From contig NC_045149.1 of the NCBI RefSeq assembly GCF_008831285.2, positions 11,434,417-11,498,416 on the forward strand: 64,000 nucleotides of DNA, written 5' to 3'. The notes beneath the pieces are model-generated. The model saw nothing but the letters and a program-made list of their open reading frames with translations. It was not told the origin of the DNA and did no database searches. This document shows, piece after piece, positions 34,001 to 46,273 of this stretch. This stretch comes from Nymphaea colorata (taxonomy: Eukaryota > Streptophyta > Magnoliopsida > Nymphaeales > Nymphaeaceae). The position numbers and the translations under genes were made by a program. How positions within the stretch are numbered: the first letter of the stretch is position 1; every line of letters starts with the position of its first letter.

Positions 34001-36100
34001 AGCTGTGGTTGAGCTTTATCATGCTTTTGGCATAGGATTTCAATTGTCTGCTTAGCCCTGCTGACTCCTCATCCCCTACCACTTTTAGTCTGTCTATGTC
34101 TGTCTTTCGCTTTCTCATTGATGACTTCGGCATTTTTTTTGTGTCTTTGAATAATGGGATATTTACTTGGTCCAACAATAAGAATTCTCCCATTCTCCAA
34201 AGGTTTGATCGTGTCTTCCTCTTACCTGAGCTATTCTTTGCTTTTCCATCGTGATCCTTGGTTCTCAGGCCAAGGCACTTGTTTGATCATGCCCTGCTGC
34301 TCCTTTCACTTCTTTGAGGTAGGGTTGGAATCGGGCGTACTCGATTCCGCTTTGAGCTTTGGTGGCTTCAGGACGAGTCCTTTGTGGCTATCATCCCTAG
34401 GTGGTGGGCTGGCACCAACAATGGTAGAATGTCTACTTTTAGGCTCTCGCGTAAGATGCATTGCATTAAGAATGAGATTATTTCTTAAAAACACATATTA
34501 AGAGGGAGGTTATCCCCTTCTTTCTTTGTCACCTTCTATCAGGGTTGTCTGTTATCGCCATTGCTTTTCAACTTAGTTGTTGAATGCTTTTTTACCTTAT
34601 TTCGTTACGCTGCAGTCGTTGGCTTCCTTACATCACATTTACTCCCTTACTTATAGACCTTCTCCACCCTCCAATATGCTGACAACTCCTATTTGGCAAT
34701 GTTTATTGCCAACAGATTGTGAGAACTTGGCTCATTCTTTGAGTTTTTGAACTCATCTTGAGTTTTTCTATTAATTCCTCTAAATGTCACATTTCTCTCA
34801 TTCATGAGGATCGTCACAATACTTCTTGTGGAAGCTTGTTTTGGGTGTAAGGCTGTTGGCATGCCAATGGACTACTTGGGTCTTCAGATTATGTTGTCAC
34901 CTCCCGCACCCTCCTTTTGGGATGGAGTGGAGCATGAGCTTTTGGATCGCCTCTATTGTTAGTAGGGAAAGCTATTTTTCCTCATAGGTCGTATTACCCT
35001 TGCTAAGCATTGTCTTGCTTCTGTCCCCCTCCATGCTCTGGCAGTTTTTCGACCTCCTGTGGTTGTACTGAGAATGTTTGATAAGATTATTCGTAACTTT
35101 CTCTGTGATGGTAATTGGCCTTTGGATTGCCTTGCACATTGGGAATAGTTGCCCTTTCGCATCATCTTGGGGGTATCGAGGTTACCAACCTTACTCGGGC
35201 TTGTGAGTCTTTATTGTGTTCTTGGTGATGGCGTCTGACTACTAAGCATTTACTCATCACCCTTTTCATATGTTTCAAATATGACCTATCATCCCATAGT
35301 GATTGGAATATTTCCATCTCACACACTTCTCCCTCCTGGTATGGCCTACTTTCTGCCCTTCCCCTTTTCATCTGCCTTGTTGACCTTCCATCGCTCCCTC
35401 CCCCCCCCCCCCATCTTGGCCTCTTTCATCTTGTTGCGACGCTCCCACCTTGGTCCCTTTGGTCCTCCTGCCCCTCTTCTTATGCCATTGCTTTTGACTA
35501 CCTTTTTCTTGCTTGCAACATCAATACCTTTGACCACCTACAGCACCTTGGCATTAGTTTAGTTAACCAGTGTCCCCTCTGTCTTGTCGCTGCTGAGTTT
35601 CAGGTTCACTTTTTACCTTATGCTCTTTCTTTAATAGTGTTATTGCCTCTGTTTTGTCTTCTTTTGTTAGTGGCCTTTCAGACCCACTCTCCATTTGCTT
35701 TGTTTTTCTCTTTTGTCCTTCTCCCCACCTGCCCTTTTCTTTTGTCCTTCCCCCCACCTACCCTTTTCCTGGGGTTGTGTCTAGAGGTTGTAGCTCATAT
35801 CCTCTTGATGGTACATTTGGGAGGAGCGCAACAACAGGGTCTTTAGGGGGGACCTACTCATAGCCAGATTTTGTGGCACGCCTTGTGCAAAGGATTATCT
35901 ACTTTGCTATTCGGCTACGGCACCATCTTTTGTTTGCTGCTAGGTGACTTTGCCACTTCGTCTATCCATTGGCTCACCACCCCTCTTATTCTATTTTATT
36001 ATGTTGTTGTCTTATATATTTTGTTCCTCTATTTTGTTTTTATTGTTTGTTCTTGTATATAAGAGACTCCTTGTCTCCAAATTTTGTTATGCATTCTCAT
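31100..36100 (+). mobile_element. Decayed L1-type LINE, about 5 kb, plus strand
   Basis: The region changes abruptly to pyrimidine-rich sense-strand DNA. Its 3' half contains ORF2 remains in the order endonuclease, reverse transcriptase, C-terminal tail (see the entry at 33650-36060). The 5' half (31.1-33.6 kb) probably derives from ORF1: scattered frames give WGEQAFVFEGVF, VSWLPSLILCH and proline/serine-rich stretches. That ORF1 assignment is weaker. Stops and frameshifts occur throughout; long C-runs sit near 32167-32184, 33070-33087 and 35400-35412. No flanking target duplication was found. Confidence 0.7.
33650..36060 (+). pseudogene. LINE ORF2 remnant: endonuclease, RT, C-terminal tail
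   Basis: Read across three frames, the protein order of a plant LINE ORF2 is recognisable. An APE-type endonuclease comes first: VETKLS near 33755, DFNCLLSPAD near 34040, FTWSNN near 34165, FDRVFLLPE near 34205. A reverse transcriptase follows: LSPLLFNLVVECFF near 34550, then the catalytic box at about 34674-34685, which reads YADN instead of YADD. Then come GMPMDYLGLQI near 34865 and GRITLAKHCLASVPLHAL near 34990. The C-terminal WEERNNRVFRGD lies near 35820-35860, typical of the ORF2 tail. Many in-frame stops and frameshifts and the altered catalytic Asp show it is dead. Confidence 0.8.
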
Positions 36101-36578
36101 TTTATCGGCTCTATCTCTCCAATGAGCGCAAGCATCACTTGATTTTCTTGTCATCTTTTTCTTGATCTAGTGAGTTCCGGTCACCAGGTTTAGGCAGCCA
36201 ATGGTCGCCATTTACTAGCAGCCAATACATGCATCATCATATAGTGTTGTTTTTCTTCAAATCGTACTATCATTTTCTGATCTCATAAAGTTTGAAAAAA
36301 TTTACCCCACTTGTGAGTGTTCCTTCTTTCCAATTGGAGATCGACACTCTAAAGTTAATGTCCAGCTCTCAACAAGCTGTTGTCTTAGCCTATGCTCCAA
36401 AGTTAATTTCCAGCTCTCATTTTCAAGTGGTGGGTTGGTAATCACCTAATCAAACATTTATTCTTGGTATTTCCAAGTGTTGTGGAGGTCAGCATCTTCT
36501 TGCCAACATCTTATGTCTAATAGTTATCGACGGCTCCCGTCACCGTCAAGAGGTGAAACCCTGAACTGAACATAGTGC

Positions 36579-36962
36579 ATGGGAAGAAAAGGCCATGCTC
36601 GAAAGACACCAACATCCAGCGAAAAGATAAGCCTACAGGTCAAACCAGATACAAAACACAATCGGATGGAAGTTTCACTGGGTCATATGAGCACGTTCAT
36701 AGTTCAATACCATGAGTTCCTTCAACTAGATTTGATTGCTGGAAATAACTTAAAAACTAACGTGTGCCTAACTAAGCTTTTTGAATATTATAAATATTTT
36801 CTGCAGGTCCTGAAAGGAATGACGGTTAACAGCACAATATATGATAAGGATGCCAACATTATGGAAAGGATCGTTAGCATATGGTGGCAAAGATCAAGAC
36901 GATGGATTATGAGAATAGTTATTAACAAGCAGTTGCTAATGCGGATAATGAATATCTCGTAA
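36579..36962 (+). CDS. Hypothetical 127-codon frame, unrecognised
   Basis: ATG at 36579 opens a frame to 36962 (begins MGRKGHARKTPTSSEKISLQ). It has mixed, non-repetitive composition and a basic N-terminus, but no recognisable domain, splice partners or promoter. It lies between the LINE end and the hAT element, in repeat territory, so a transposon relic or a chance ORF is likely. Confidence 0.2.
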   Translation: MGRKGHARKTPTSSEKISLQVKPDTKHNRMEVSLGHMSTFIVQYHEFLQLDLIAGNNLKTNVCLTKLFEYYKYFLQVLKGMTVNSTIYDKDANIMERIVSIWWQRSRRWIMRIVINKQLLMRIMNIS

Positions 36963-37324
36963 CAACTTCTCAAAATAAGGATTTGTCTCAGTTGTCATGC
37001 CTATATATAAGATATTGGCATACTCTATCAATTCTAAGGCCAATGGCCTTCTATGGATAAATAAAACTACTCCACGTTAAAATTTCTTATGTTTTATGTT
37101 TTTCTTCACCAACACCACAAACATGAATTCATTTAGGAAGAAATAGACACTCGAGCAACCATTTTTTTTATGAATGATGTAAATATTTTGGTTCTAAAAT
37201 GTACTCAACCATTGAAGACCATCAATTTGAAATCTTTGAAGAAATTTCCTATGCATGACAACCAATCAACCTAACCTAAAGGATAAGGGTTGAATGGGAG
37301 CTTCAGCTCTCTACCTGTGGTGGA

Positions 37325-37753
37325 CAGGTTTGAACACCAGGTCGGGCCATCGATGGGTACCCAATACCCAACCCAGCGCAGGCCCAGGCCCGAGCAGTAC
37401 TATAGCAAGTCGGATGAGCTTCACCATGGATCCCAACCCCGCTCGGCCTGACAACATAACAGGCCGGGCCTAGGTAGCCTAGCTTGGCCCATCATGGGCC
37501 CATCAGGCCCTTTTGAATTTCCTCTTAAGTTAGGAATGCTACTACCTCAGCGACCGAGTCCTGACAACCAACTCCGAACCTCTCTCCCTTTGTATTTAGT
37601 TGACTCAGTCCTCAGTCCTGACTCCCTCACTTGTGGCATTGGCCTCAAGCCTAACACCAAAAATCAATCACCTGTGGCATTGACGGTTGGCATCACGCCC
37701 GATGCCAGGAATCTACCTGCTGCTCTACTTTTCTTTCAACAATGCAGGGAGTC

Positions 37754-37809
<56 letters not shown>

Positions 37810-39376
37810 ATTGGTAACCTTAGCTGGCTAGTGCTAGCAATTTGGGGTTTTCCTTTCTTATAAATCTTCTTCACAATTTGGTCTCTTTCCTTTAATCTCA
37901 TGAGTACGTGGAGTGAATTTGGGGTTTTACTTATTGACTGCTTTTTAGATGAATGATGCTTCCTCTTCTTATGAGACCACCTATTTTCATTTTCTATTTT
38001 TATGTCCATCGACTCTATTGATTTTGCGTAATCTCTTTTTTCGAGAGCTAAAGCATGAGAAAATTTATACAGTTCAAGGAATATCAGAAAGCCACCTAGT
38101 GCAAGATCATGTAAAGGGTGTCGAATAACTGGAGTTGCAGCTTGGTAATTAATGGTTGTTGATGGGCATGATGGTCCTAAAAGTTTAATATAACAAGTAA
38201 AGAAGTCTACATGACCAAGTAAAGAAGTCTATATATTTTGGTCGAAGGCAAATTAAAACAAATATAAAATTTTAGCCAAAATGGCTCGAGATATATTAGC
38301 AATCCCTGCATGTACAACTACTTCAGAGTCTGCATTCAATATATCATGAAGCATTCTTAATGAATATTGTTGTTCAACCACTCGTAAAAATGTTTTGAAT
38401 CATTAATTTGCACACAGAGCTGGATTCATGATGAACACAAATTATGTGAAGTGTATGATGTTCATCATTCAATCTAATTTGTTTTACACATTAACATAAT
38501 AATATGCTTACATTGATATGTGTTATAGTTATCTCATCATGAAGGAGCAAAATTGTGATGAAAAATGATGACCAATGCATGATTATTGTGGTAAATTTTT
38601 TCAATTTATAGTGTTCAGTATTTTATTTATGGATTAACTATTGAAACTCTTTAGCAAATAATATCTTTTGTGATGCAGAGGAAGCTTGGTGATTTCTTTG
38701 ATATGGAGCAAGTCTTCTTAATGTTATTATGTGTTGATTATAATATGCAAAACTATTGAAACTCTTGGTGATATCTTTGATGTAGAAGAAGTCTCCAAAT
38801 TAATGTTATTATTGAACTTAAGATTTTGAATTTGTCTTTTGTATTGTTGGAGATGATGTTATATATTGATGCTCATTCATGTTGACATTTGTTGATGTTA
38901 GTAACTTAGTATTTGTTATTTTGATTGATGGCATGTTATATATGAATTTGACTGATAGCCTGATAGTAGGTTACTTTGATGATGTAATTGTGAATTAGAC
39001 CGAGTCTGTAGACTTTGGTGTCACTCTAGGCATTTTGAGTATTTGACTCCACGAATAAGTTGTGTTATGTTCTATTGTTCATTAGTCAACATTTTGAGTT
39101 TTATTTATTGTTGGATTTGTTATACTTATACAACTCTTTTTGGAATATTTGAGAGCAAAAGTGGGAAATCATGTATTATATAATATATCCCGGCCCGGCC
39201 TGACCCGTCCCATTTAGGCCTCCTCTGCCATTTACGCATGGACAGGGCTGGGCTCCCATCTAGTGGCTTGAGGCCCAGTCCAGCCCATTTAAAAGTGGGC
39301 CAGGTAGTAGACCAGCCCAGTTCGAACCGGCATAGATTTTTCAAGCCAGCATGACCCAGCCTGGTGCCTAGGCCTA
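37325..39376 (+). mobile_element. Decayed hAT transposon, about 2.05 kb
   Basis: A hAT C-terminal dimerisation signature is readable at about 38255-38400: YKILAKMARDILAIP followed by TTSESAFN and, after one stop, SILNEY. Ends: left CAGGTTTGAACACCAGGTCG; right end reverse-complemented TAGGCCTAGGCACCAGGCTG, about two-thirds identical over 24 bases. Flanking octamers GTGGTGGA (37317-37324) and GCAGTGGA (39377-39384) match 6 of 8, as expected for an old hAT target duplication. Both subterminal regions are GGGCC-rich, like the 290-bp MITE in primase intron 6. Most of the transposase (BED finger, catalytic core) is missing or unreadable. Confidence 0.7.
37757..37810. repeat. (CT)n microsatellite inside the hAT element
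   Basis: CT run with one TTT interruption. Confidence 0.95.
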
Positions 39377-42156
39377 GCAGTGGATTGCCTTTACTCATCT
39401 GTCGATGAAAGGCTGCTGGGAGATAGGCTCCCCTCCATTTATTAGAAAGAATATTCTCTACAAAGCTTGAAAAAAAAATGTATACAAGATGCATTGCATC
39501 AAACCAGCCAAAACAAACCCTAGCTAACAAATACTCTGTTGCACCGACATCCAAAAACAAAAAAGAACTCTGGAGGAACCAGCAAAAGAGTGGTAACTAG
39601 AAACAACTTCAACCATTGTAATCTCAACATTCCTGCTCCCCTATTTTGTTAATTTGCCTACCGGCTTCCACAAAAGGCAAACAAGTTGAGAAGGTAATGT
39701 CCATGTTGCGTCTGATAAGCTTCTTTCTTTACCCACTCAAGGCAATCTTCCTTCAAGTCGACCTTTCATATGTCTTCTCCATCTATAATTGTTGGTGATA
39801 ATAATGATCTTATCCTCCTTCATCTCCCTAAAGCACAACCTGTCTCCCAAAAGCTTCAATTTTGCCTCCGCTTTTCCTTCCACCCCCATTAATGGATTCA
39901 CTATGGAGGAGTTCTCTTCGTGTTCGCATCCCCAAAATTTTTGGTTGGTTTTGGAGTTCTCCAAAAAAATGAGGTTTTTATTTTGAAATAGGAAAGAAAG
40001 GGACTCGCCCGTCGGTACGAGGGTCGACCGTTCTCGACGCCTTTACCGGGGGTAATCAACCCAAGGGCTATGTTTATTATTGATGCATTTCGTTTCAACT
40101 TGAACATCTCTTTGATTCTATATGCGGTGTAGAAAAATATTGAAAGTTTGATGTTTCAAACTTTTGAAAAGGTTCTTGAAGAGTTGCTTGAGAATGTGAA
40201 ATGTTTTGGAAAAACTAGAAGGAAATCCTTGTGAATATCATTGGGAAGCTTGAAAAGTTATTTTGAAATCATTTTAGTGTTCTCTTAAGACATTAAGTAG
40301 GTTTGAGATTTTTCTCTAATTCGGTTACCACCTAGTTAGAGCTTCATCTCATCTTGCTTAAGTTTTTTTGGAGAGGCGCTTGTGATCATACGTGACATTA
40401 AGTGAGTGAAAATGAATGGATGCATTGATCCTATATGATTGAAAGAGAAAATCATTCATTCATACCGTAACATACATCTAAGATTTTTGTTTTTGTAAAT
40501 ATCACATATATGAAGGAAAAGTTTTTGAAAATGGATTGGGATTGTAGACCATCAAGCATGAATCCAATATTGGGTCTTTACTTAGTTTGTAGTCTTGATG
40601 AAGTCGGCAAATGAAAAATTAAAATCTTAAATGGTAAGATATTGAAAGAATAGAAAAGATGAAGGACTACATCCCAAGAGAGATATAGGAAAAGAAAAAG
40701 ATCTTGAAAATCATAAAATCATATGTTTTGAAAAAAAAAAGATATGTATTTGTATACATATATGAAAGCTTATGAAAATGATGTTTATATCAAGTAGAGA
40801 AGAAAAGATCATTTTAGAAAGAGAAAGAGAAATTTTAAAATGGAATACACGTACATATATATATTTATATATACGTATATGAGAGTTTATAAAAGTATGT
40901 TAAATCATAGAAAGAGAAACAACAAAGAAAGATATTCATGTGCATACATACGTATATAACATGTATATACGCATACGTTTTCATGAATATGAAAATCAAA
41001 GAATGATTTGAAAATAGCCGACTTCAAATTTTGATATAGGCCGAAAGGGAGCTTGGACTCATGCAAGAGCCTAAGCTAAGTCTCCAAGGCCACATTAGAG
41101 AGATTTCTTTTGAAAATGTTTTGAAAAATATGATTTATATAAAAACATAGAATGTTATGATTTAGTTTGCCATAAGGGATATATTTATTCCACCGTTGGG
41201 TATGGAAGAAAATCTAGCAACACATCAAGGCACTCTTTAGGGTTCTTAATGGGATGATTAAAAGAAAACTAAAGCGAAATGTCATGCAAATGCATATTAA
41301 CATGTACATATTCGTGAGGGTTTCCCCGGTTGGACAAGCCCCAACCTCAAAAATCAATATGAAGATAAAGAATCCCCAAACCACACTCTCATTCCCACCA
41401 TACATTCACATATAAATGGAAGACCAAACAACTATGCATGGATAATATATAGACAATATTCAATGAAGGAAAGAGAGAGAGAGAGAGATGGAAAGAGAAA
41501 GATTCAACTAGGAGGGAGGGCATGAAGTAACTATGAAATGAAAGATCATCTCATCTTTCCATGCTCCCGGTGCACTTGAGCATAGCATCTTGTCTTTAAA
41601 AAGAAATTGAGTGTTATCTCCTTTGGCCATGGGGAGAGGAAGATGAGAAGAAAATGAAGAAAGCAAAAGAAGTCTATATTCAAGAAAGAAAAGAGCAAAA
41701 ACAACAAGATTATATTTGAGAAAATGAATAACATGATTTAATCGTAGATTGAAAGATTATCTCATCTTTTCATGCTCCGGTGCTCTCGAGTATAACCTCT
41801 TTACTCTAAAATATAGAGTGAGAGCTATCTCGTATGGCCATGGGGAGATGAAGAAGAGAGGAAATTAAAATAAAGAATGGAGTGACGTTTGGATTACATA
41901 CCTCTAAATGAGAAAGGCTTAGAGAAAATGAACACCGTAAGGGGCTTGTAACTTACTCCAAGTTGGAGAAGAAAAGAAATGAAAAGAGGAAGAGGGAGAG
42001 AGAAAGAACTCAAGAGAAACTCTACGTCTTCAAGTGAGAATACTCTAGGGTTTCTCCTAAGAACCACTCTTACCCAAGAGGGGAGAAGTGGGAGGTATTT
42101 ATTGAAGATTTTGGAGCCAAAACCCAAAATTTGAATTTTTTTTTTTTGTAAAAGAC
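39377..42156. other. Retroelement-like AT/purine-rich DNA with a 211-bp-offset duplication
   Basis: No gene. Two similar segments, about 41540-41657 and 41751-41870, share ATCTCATCTTT, CATGCTCC and GGCCATGGGGAGA in the same order, a direct duplication 211 bp apart. The region up to 42860 ends in TTTGGGGTGATTACA, comparable to TTTTGGGTGTTCACA at the end of the 57-60.7 kb region. Both could be long LTRs of related elements, but no LTR pair was found. Confidence 0.35.
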
Positions 42157-42720
42157 CAAAATCACCCTCTAAAAGGAGGTTCTTTGTCAAAAAAGAGGGG
42201 CAAATAGGTCTTGTTTACAAAAAAAAAAACCAAAATTGCCCTCTAAAAGGAGGTTCTTTATAAAAAAGGAGGGACAAATGGGTCTTGTTTACCAAAAAGA
42301 CCAAAATTGCCCTTAAAAGGAGGTTCTTTATAAAAAAAAGAAAGGCAAATGAGTCTTGTTTACTAAAAAAACCAAAATTTCCCTCTAAAAGAAGGTTCTT
42401 TATAAAAATAATGAGGGGTAAATGGGTCTTGTTTACTAAAAAGACCAAAATTACCCTATAAAAGAATGCTCTTTATAAAAAAAAGAGGGGCAAATGGGTC
42501 TTGTTTATCAAAAAGACTAAAATTACCCTCTAAAAGGAGGTTCTTTATAAAAAAGAAGGGGCAAATGAATCTTGTTCACCAAAAAAACTAAAATTACCTT
42601 CTAAAAGGAGGTTCTTTGTCAAAAAGGAGGGGCAAATGTGTCTTGTTTACCAAAAAGACCAAAATCACCCTCTAAAAGGAGGCCTTTTTGTTAAAAGAAA
42701 ATGCAAATGGGTCTCAAATG
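42157..42720. repeat. Tandem array, 8 units of about 71 bp
   Basis: Eight units begin near 42157, 42230, 42299, 42370, 42443, 42515, 42586 and 42657. Each holds CCAAAAT, CTCTAAAAGGAGGTTCTTT, an A-run, GGGGCAAATGGGTCTTGTTT and a final A-run. Units vary by substitutions and A-run length. Minus-strand frames through it show repeated FLVNKTH / KEPPF-like words. Confidence 0.9.
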
Positions 42721-42854
42721 CTTGATTTGGATTTGAACTTGGGTTTTTGGACCTAATTTGGATTTGGATTGTGGCTTTGGACCAATTTAGATCCAAAAAT
42801 TAGGTTTTGTGTTTTTGATAAAAGAGGGCATTCTTTTTGAAAAAATTTGGGGTG

Positions 42855-45777
42855 ATTACACTTCGTCATTCCACCAAACAGAAAGGATGATTATTCACTT
42901 CTTAGTCCTGAAGTTAAGGATTTGAATAATTCAAGCAGCCTCATGATCATTTGCTACTCTATCTTGGCATATAATGCCTATCTTACCCATATTTTCAGCA
43001 ACTTTACTACTTTGGTCTTGCATATACTGTTGTAATTATCCTTGCATGTTCTCCAAAGTTCAGCAAAGACTTGTGGACACTTCAGAGCATACATGTTTTC
43101 ATGGCAGACATGATTCCTTATGCTCCAAAGTTTCCAAATGACCAAATTGAATGTAACATCCCAATTTTTTCAACCATCTTAACTTAAATCTAGCTTGCTG
43201 CCAATATTGAAACTCGTTGTAAATGTTCTGCCAGGAAGTTCTTTCTTGCCAAAGGTATAAACAACTCTCTTCCATGGGTTATGGGTTACTTTGCAATTGA
43301 TAAGAATGTGATTTATTGCTCTCTTCAGCTTTTTCACAGAGGAAACTTCTATTAATAATTTGAATGTCAGATTTCTTGAGCCTGTATTGGGTGATCAGCT
43401 TTGAGTGACTCGCTAGGTACATTACCCAGCTTGCTTCCGCATGGGAATTCTTAGTCCAAATTCTGTCTCCCACCTTTCAGAGTGATTTTTAGGTCTGATG
43501 CAGTCCCAAATATGTCTAGCGCTCAAACTTATTCATGTGGATAGAGCAGCTCATAAGTTGGTTATCTACAATTGGTTAGACGAGTCTGATCCACTTCTCT
43601 ATGAACTGTAAGATTGGCTCCCCTGAGGGCTTGACCTAGGCTCCTCGCAGCAGCATGAGAAATGTTAAATTGATCTCCAATGCTGTTGTATTCTTCGCCA
43701 CAGACTATTTGGATGAGAATGTCTTCCCTCCAGCGATCTAGCTACATTCTTATGTGTGTCCCATTGTCGAGCTTCCACTTGACTTTGTCTTTGATTTTTT
43801 CTCCAGGCCCAACCAAAGCTATACCCACCATGAGCCATGCCTCGGACTCTTTGAGAATCCATAAGCTTTTGCCCTTACTGAAGTACATTTTTTCTATCCA
43901 GTTTGCAAGAAATGTGATTGTTGGAGGAGGCATACAAACTGCTAGCTAACATGCCAGCATTGAAGACCTCCGTAGACTTTAATCCAGCACCTCATTCATC
44001 AGTGGCTTTGCCTAACAACTTCCAAGAAACTTTCCTAATACTTCTTTTATGTTTCTTGTCAGCCCACAAAAAAGTGACTATGCTTTTTCTCGATTTTATC
44101 AATGACTCTCTTCGGCAGCTTAAAAGCCATCATCCAATATATGGCCAATGCTCCCAAATTGTGGTTGATGAGACATGACTGCCCCACATATGATAGAAGG
44201 AGCCCTTTCTACTGACTCGGTTTCTTCTCAAATGTGAACACTAAAGTGGAGGAAAGATCATCAATCAAGTTACCAGTGAAAAGGGGAACTCCCATGTACA
44301 CCACTGAAAGCTTAGCAACTCCCCATCCTCTGATTTGAGCCAGCATATCCTCCTTTGCTGCATTGTTAAAGCTAAAAGAAAGGATTTAGAATAATTAATG
44401 ACAAGGCCAGAGTTCTCAATGGAATCCAAAAATCTCCTTACGTTACTCAATGAATTTCAAGTTGTTGCACTAAAGACCAAGAAGTCATAAACAAACATGA
44501 GGCATTTCAGGCCATAGATGCAATTCAAACATTTTGGAACTTGAATCAAGCGATTGTGGTTCCATTGAAGCAGGCTCCTATTCACGACCTCCAGGATGAG
44601 GAGATAGGGAGAGATTAGATTTCCCTGCCACAAGCCCCTCTTAGCCACAAAGTTATGCCATGTGTCGTCATTTAGCATGACATCAAAAGATGTGGATGAG
44701 ATCCAAGTTTCCATCAACTGAACCCGTCTTGGTTGGAATCCAGGCTAAATCATGTTGTGTTTGAGAACTCCCAAGAACATCTATCGTATGCCTAGAAATG
44801 TCTAGTTTTAGGCAAACAGATTCCTCCTTTTGCTTGTTCAAGGTGGACCTATCCAAAGCAATTTGCTCTTGTATGAGTCGGGCTTTAACAAAAGCCCCTT
44901 ATGATCTGTCTATGATGCAAAGTTAAGATCTTCTGCATGTGAACCATTACCTTGACAACAACCTTATATGAGCTGTCACAAAGTGTGATCGACCAAAAAT
45001 CCTCGATCCTAGTGGCTCCTCTCTTCTTGGGGATGATCATAAGAGTGGTCTTATTAACAGATCTCACTAGCTTACCTATTCTATGAAAAGTTGAGACAAC
45101 TGCCCACAAGTCTATTATAATCACTTCCCACATAACCTTGAAAAATGCATTCAAAAATCCATCTGAACCCGGAGACTATCTTAACGTTGGCTTTCAACTG
45201 CTTTTTTTTGCTTCTAACAGAGTGACTTCACTGAGGAGCATCCTATTTTCATCATCCGATATGGTTGCCCCATCGGCAATATTCCCCAAGAGTTCTCCAG
45301 TCGCTCCATTTTCATTCATGGACCTCTCATAGAACTGGGTGGCAGCCTCAAGGGAACTCTTTGTGGTCGTGTGGACATTTCCATCCACTTTTAGGTGAGA
45401 AGTCTGATTTTTTTTTCCCTCATATTGTTCACCACTATTTGAAAGAATCAGGTGTTTTTGTCCCCTTTTTTGAAGCCATTTGACCCTAGACTTCTCTCTC
45501 CACTTCACTTCCTCCAAACAGAGTTTGAAGCTTTGGCCTCAGCCACTCCTCTTCCTTTACTGCATCATGATCACCTCTCTCACCGGCCATCTGAATCTCA
45601 TTCAATCTTTCAGACATAATTTCATATTACTGCCAGTTTTGCCAAAAGCTTGTTTGTTCCACTCTAGCGAGCAAATTTTTGCACTTCTCATCTTTTTGAG
45701 GAAACGAATCATCAGCTATCCATCCAAAGTAGCCAACCAGTCCCTCGAGATCAATTGTCTCACTTCAGGGACCAGTA
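42855..45777 (-). pseudogene. L1-type LINE ORF2 remnant, 3' part
   Basis: Minus-strand reading from 45777 downward gives LINE ORF2 in order: a pre-RT segment with EVKWREKSRVKWLQ (near 45500), the RT fingers with NKTTLMIIPKKRGATRIEDF and ITLCDSSYKVV (about 45090-44950), GLWQGNLISPYLLILEVVNR (about 44630), the region of the catalytic box (about 44490) reading FVYDFLVFS where an active enzyme has an Asp-Asp pair, and a C-terminal part with VGPGEKIKDKVKWKLDNG (near 43790) and FKLRWLKKLGCYIQFGHL (near 43170). Stops, frameshifts and the lost catalytic pair mark it as dead. The upstream part of the same frame resumes beyond 48260. Confidence 0.8.
45773..45777. repeat. Left target-site duplication of the copia element
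   Basis: CAGTA, identical to 48261-48265. Confidence 0.85.
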
Positions 45778-46260
45778 TGATAACACACGAAAGGAGGATG
45801 CTAACGCACGAAATCAGCAACCAATGCCAGCTCTTTCCATCTCTCACGAACCAGCTCATCAGCAACTGATGCCCCCTTCAACCGTTGTCGCTCTTTCCAT
45901 TGATAAGGCGTCAGCTCACGCACAAGAGAAACTGACACCCTCCATCTCTCATGCACAAGAGAAACCGTTCGTCTCTCCAGCTCATAATGTTCCCACATCA
46001 TTACGTGCAAGAGATAAAGATGATGACAATGGAAAGAAGATCCGTCGGTTTCAACAAGAGAGATTTAAGGAATCAAAATTGTAGATGGAAAGGAGCACAG
46101 AAAATGGCATGTGCATTGGATTCAAATTCATTTGTAAAATCTATATAAGCCCCATATGAAAGGGAACCAGTCCATTGAGAAAAAATTCAAGGACTGAGAT
46201 CGTGGAGTAGGATTATTCCAAACCACGTTAAACTTTCTTTCTCATCCCCTTTCTTTATCA
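45778..46260 (+). repeat. 5' LTR of the copia element
   Basis: 483 bp, starting TGATAAC and ending TTTATCA, so TGATAA/TTATCA forms the terminal inverted repeat. It is strongly similar along its length to 47767-48260. Confidence 0.92.
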
Positions 46261-46272
46261 TGGTATCAGAGC
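46261..46272 (+). promoter_or_regulatory. Primer-binding site of the copia element
   Basis: TGGTATCAGAGC, complementary to the 3' end of plant initiator-Met tRNA, immediately behind the 5' LTR. Confidence 0.9.
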
Positions 46273-46273
46273 T

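Noticed and set aside
42870-45770. Plus-strand ORFs such as 43680-43949 and 45480-45869 as genes
   Set aside because: They are antisense to the recognisable LINE ORF2 on the minus strand.
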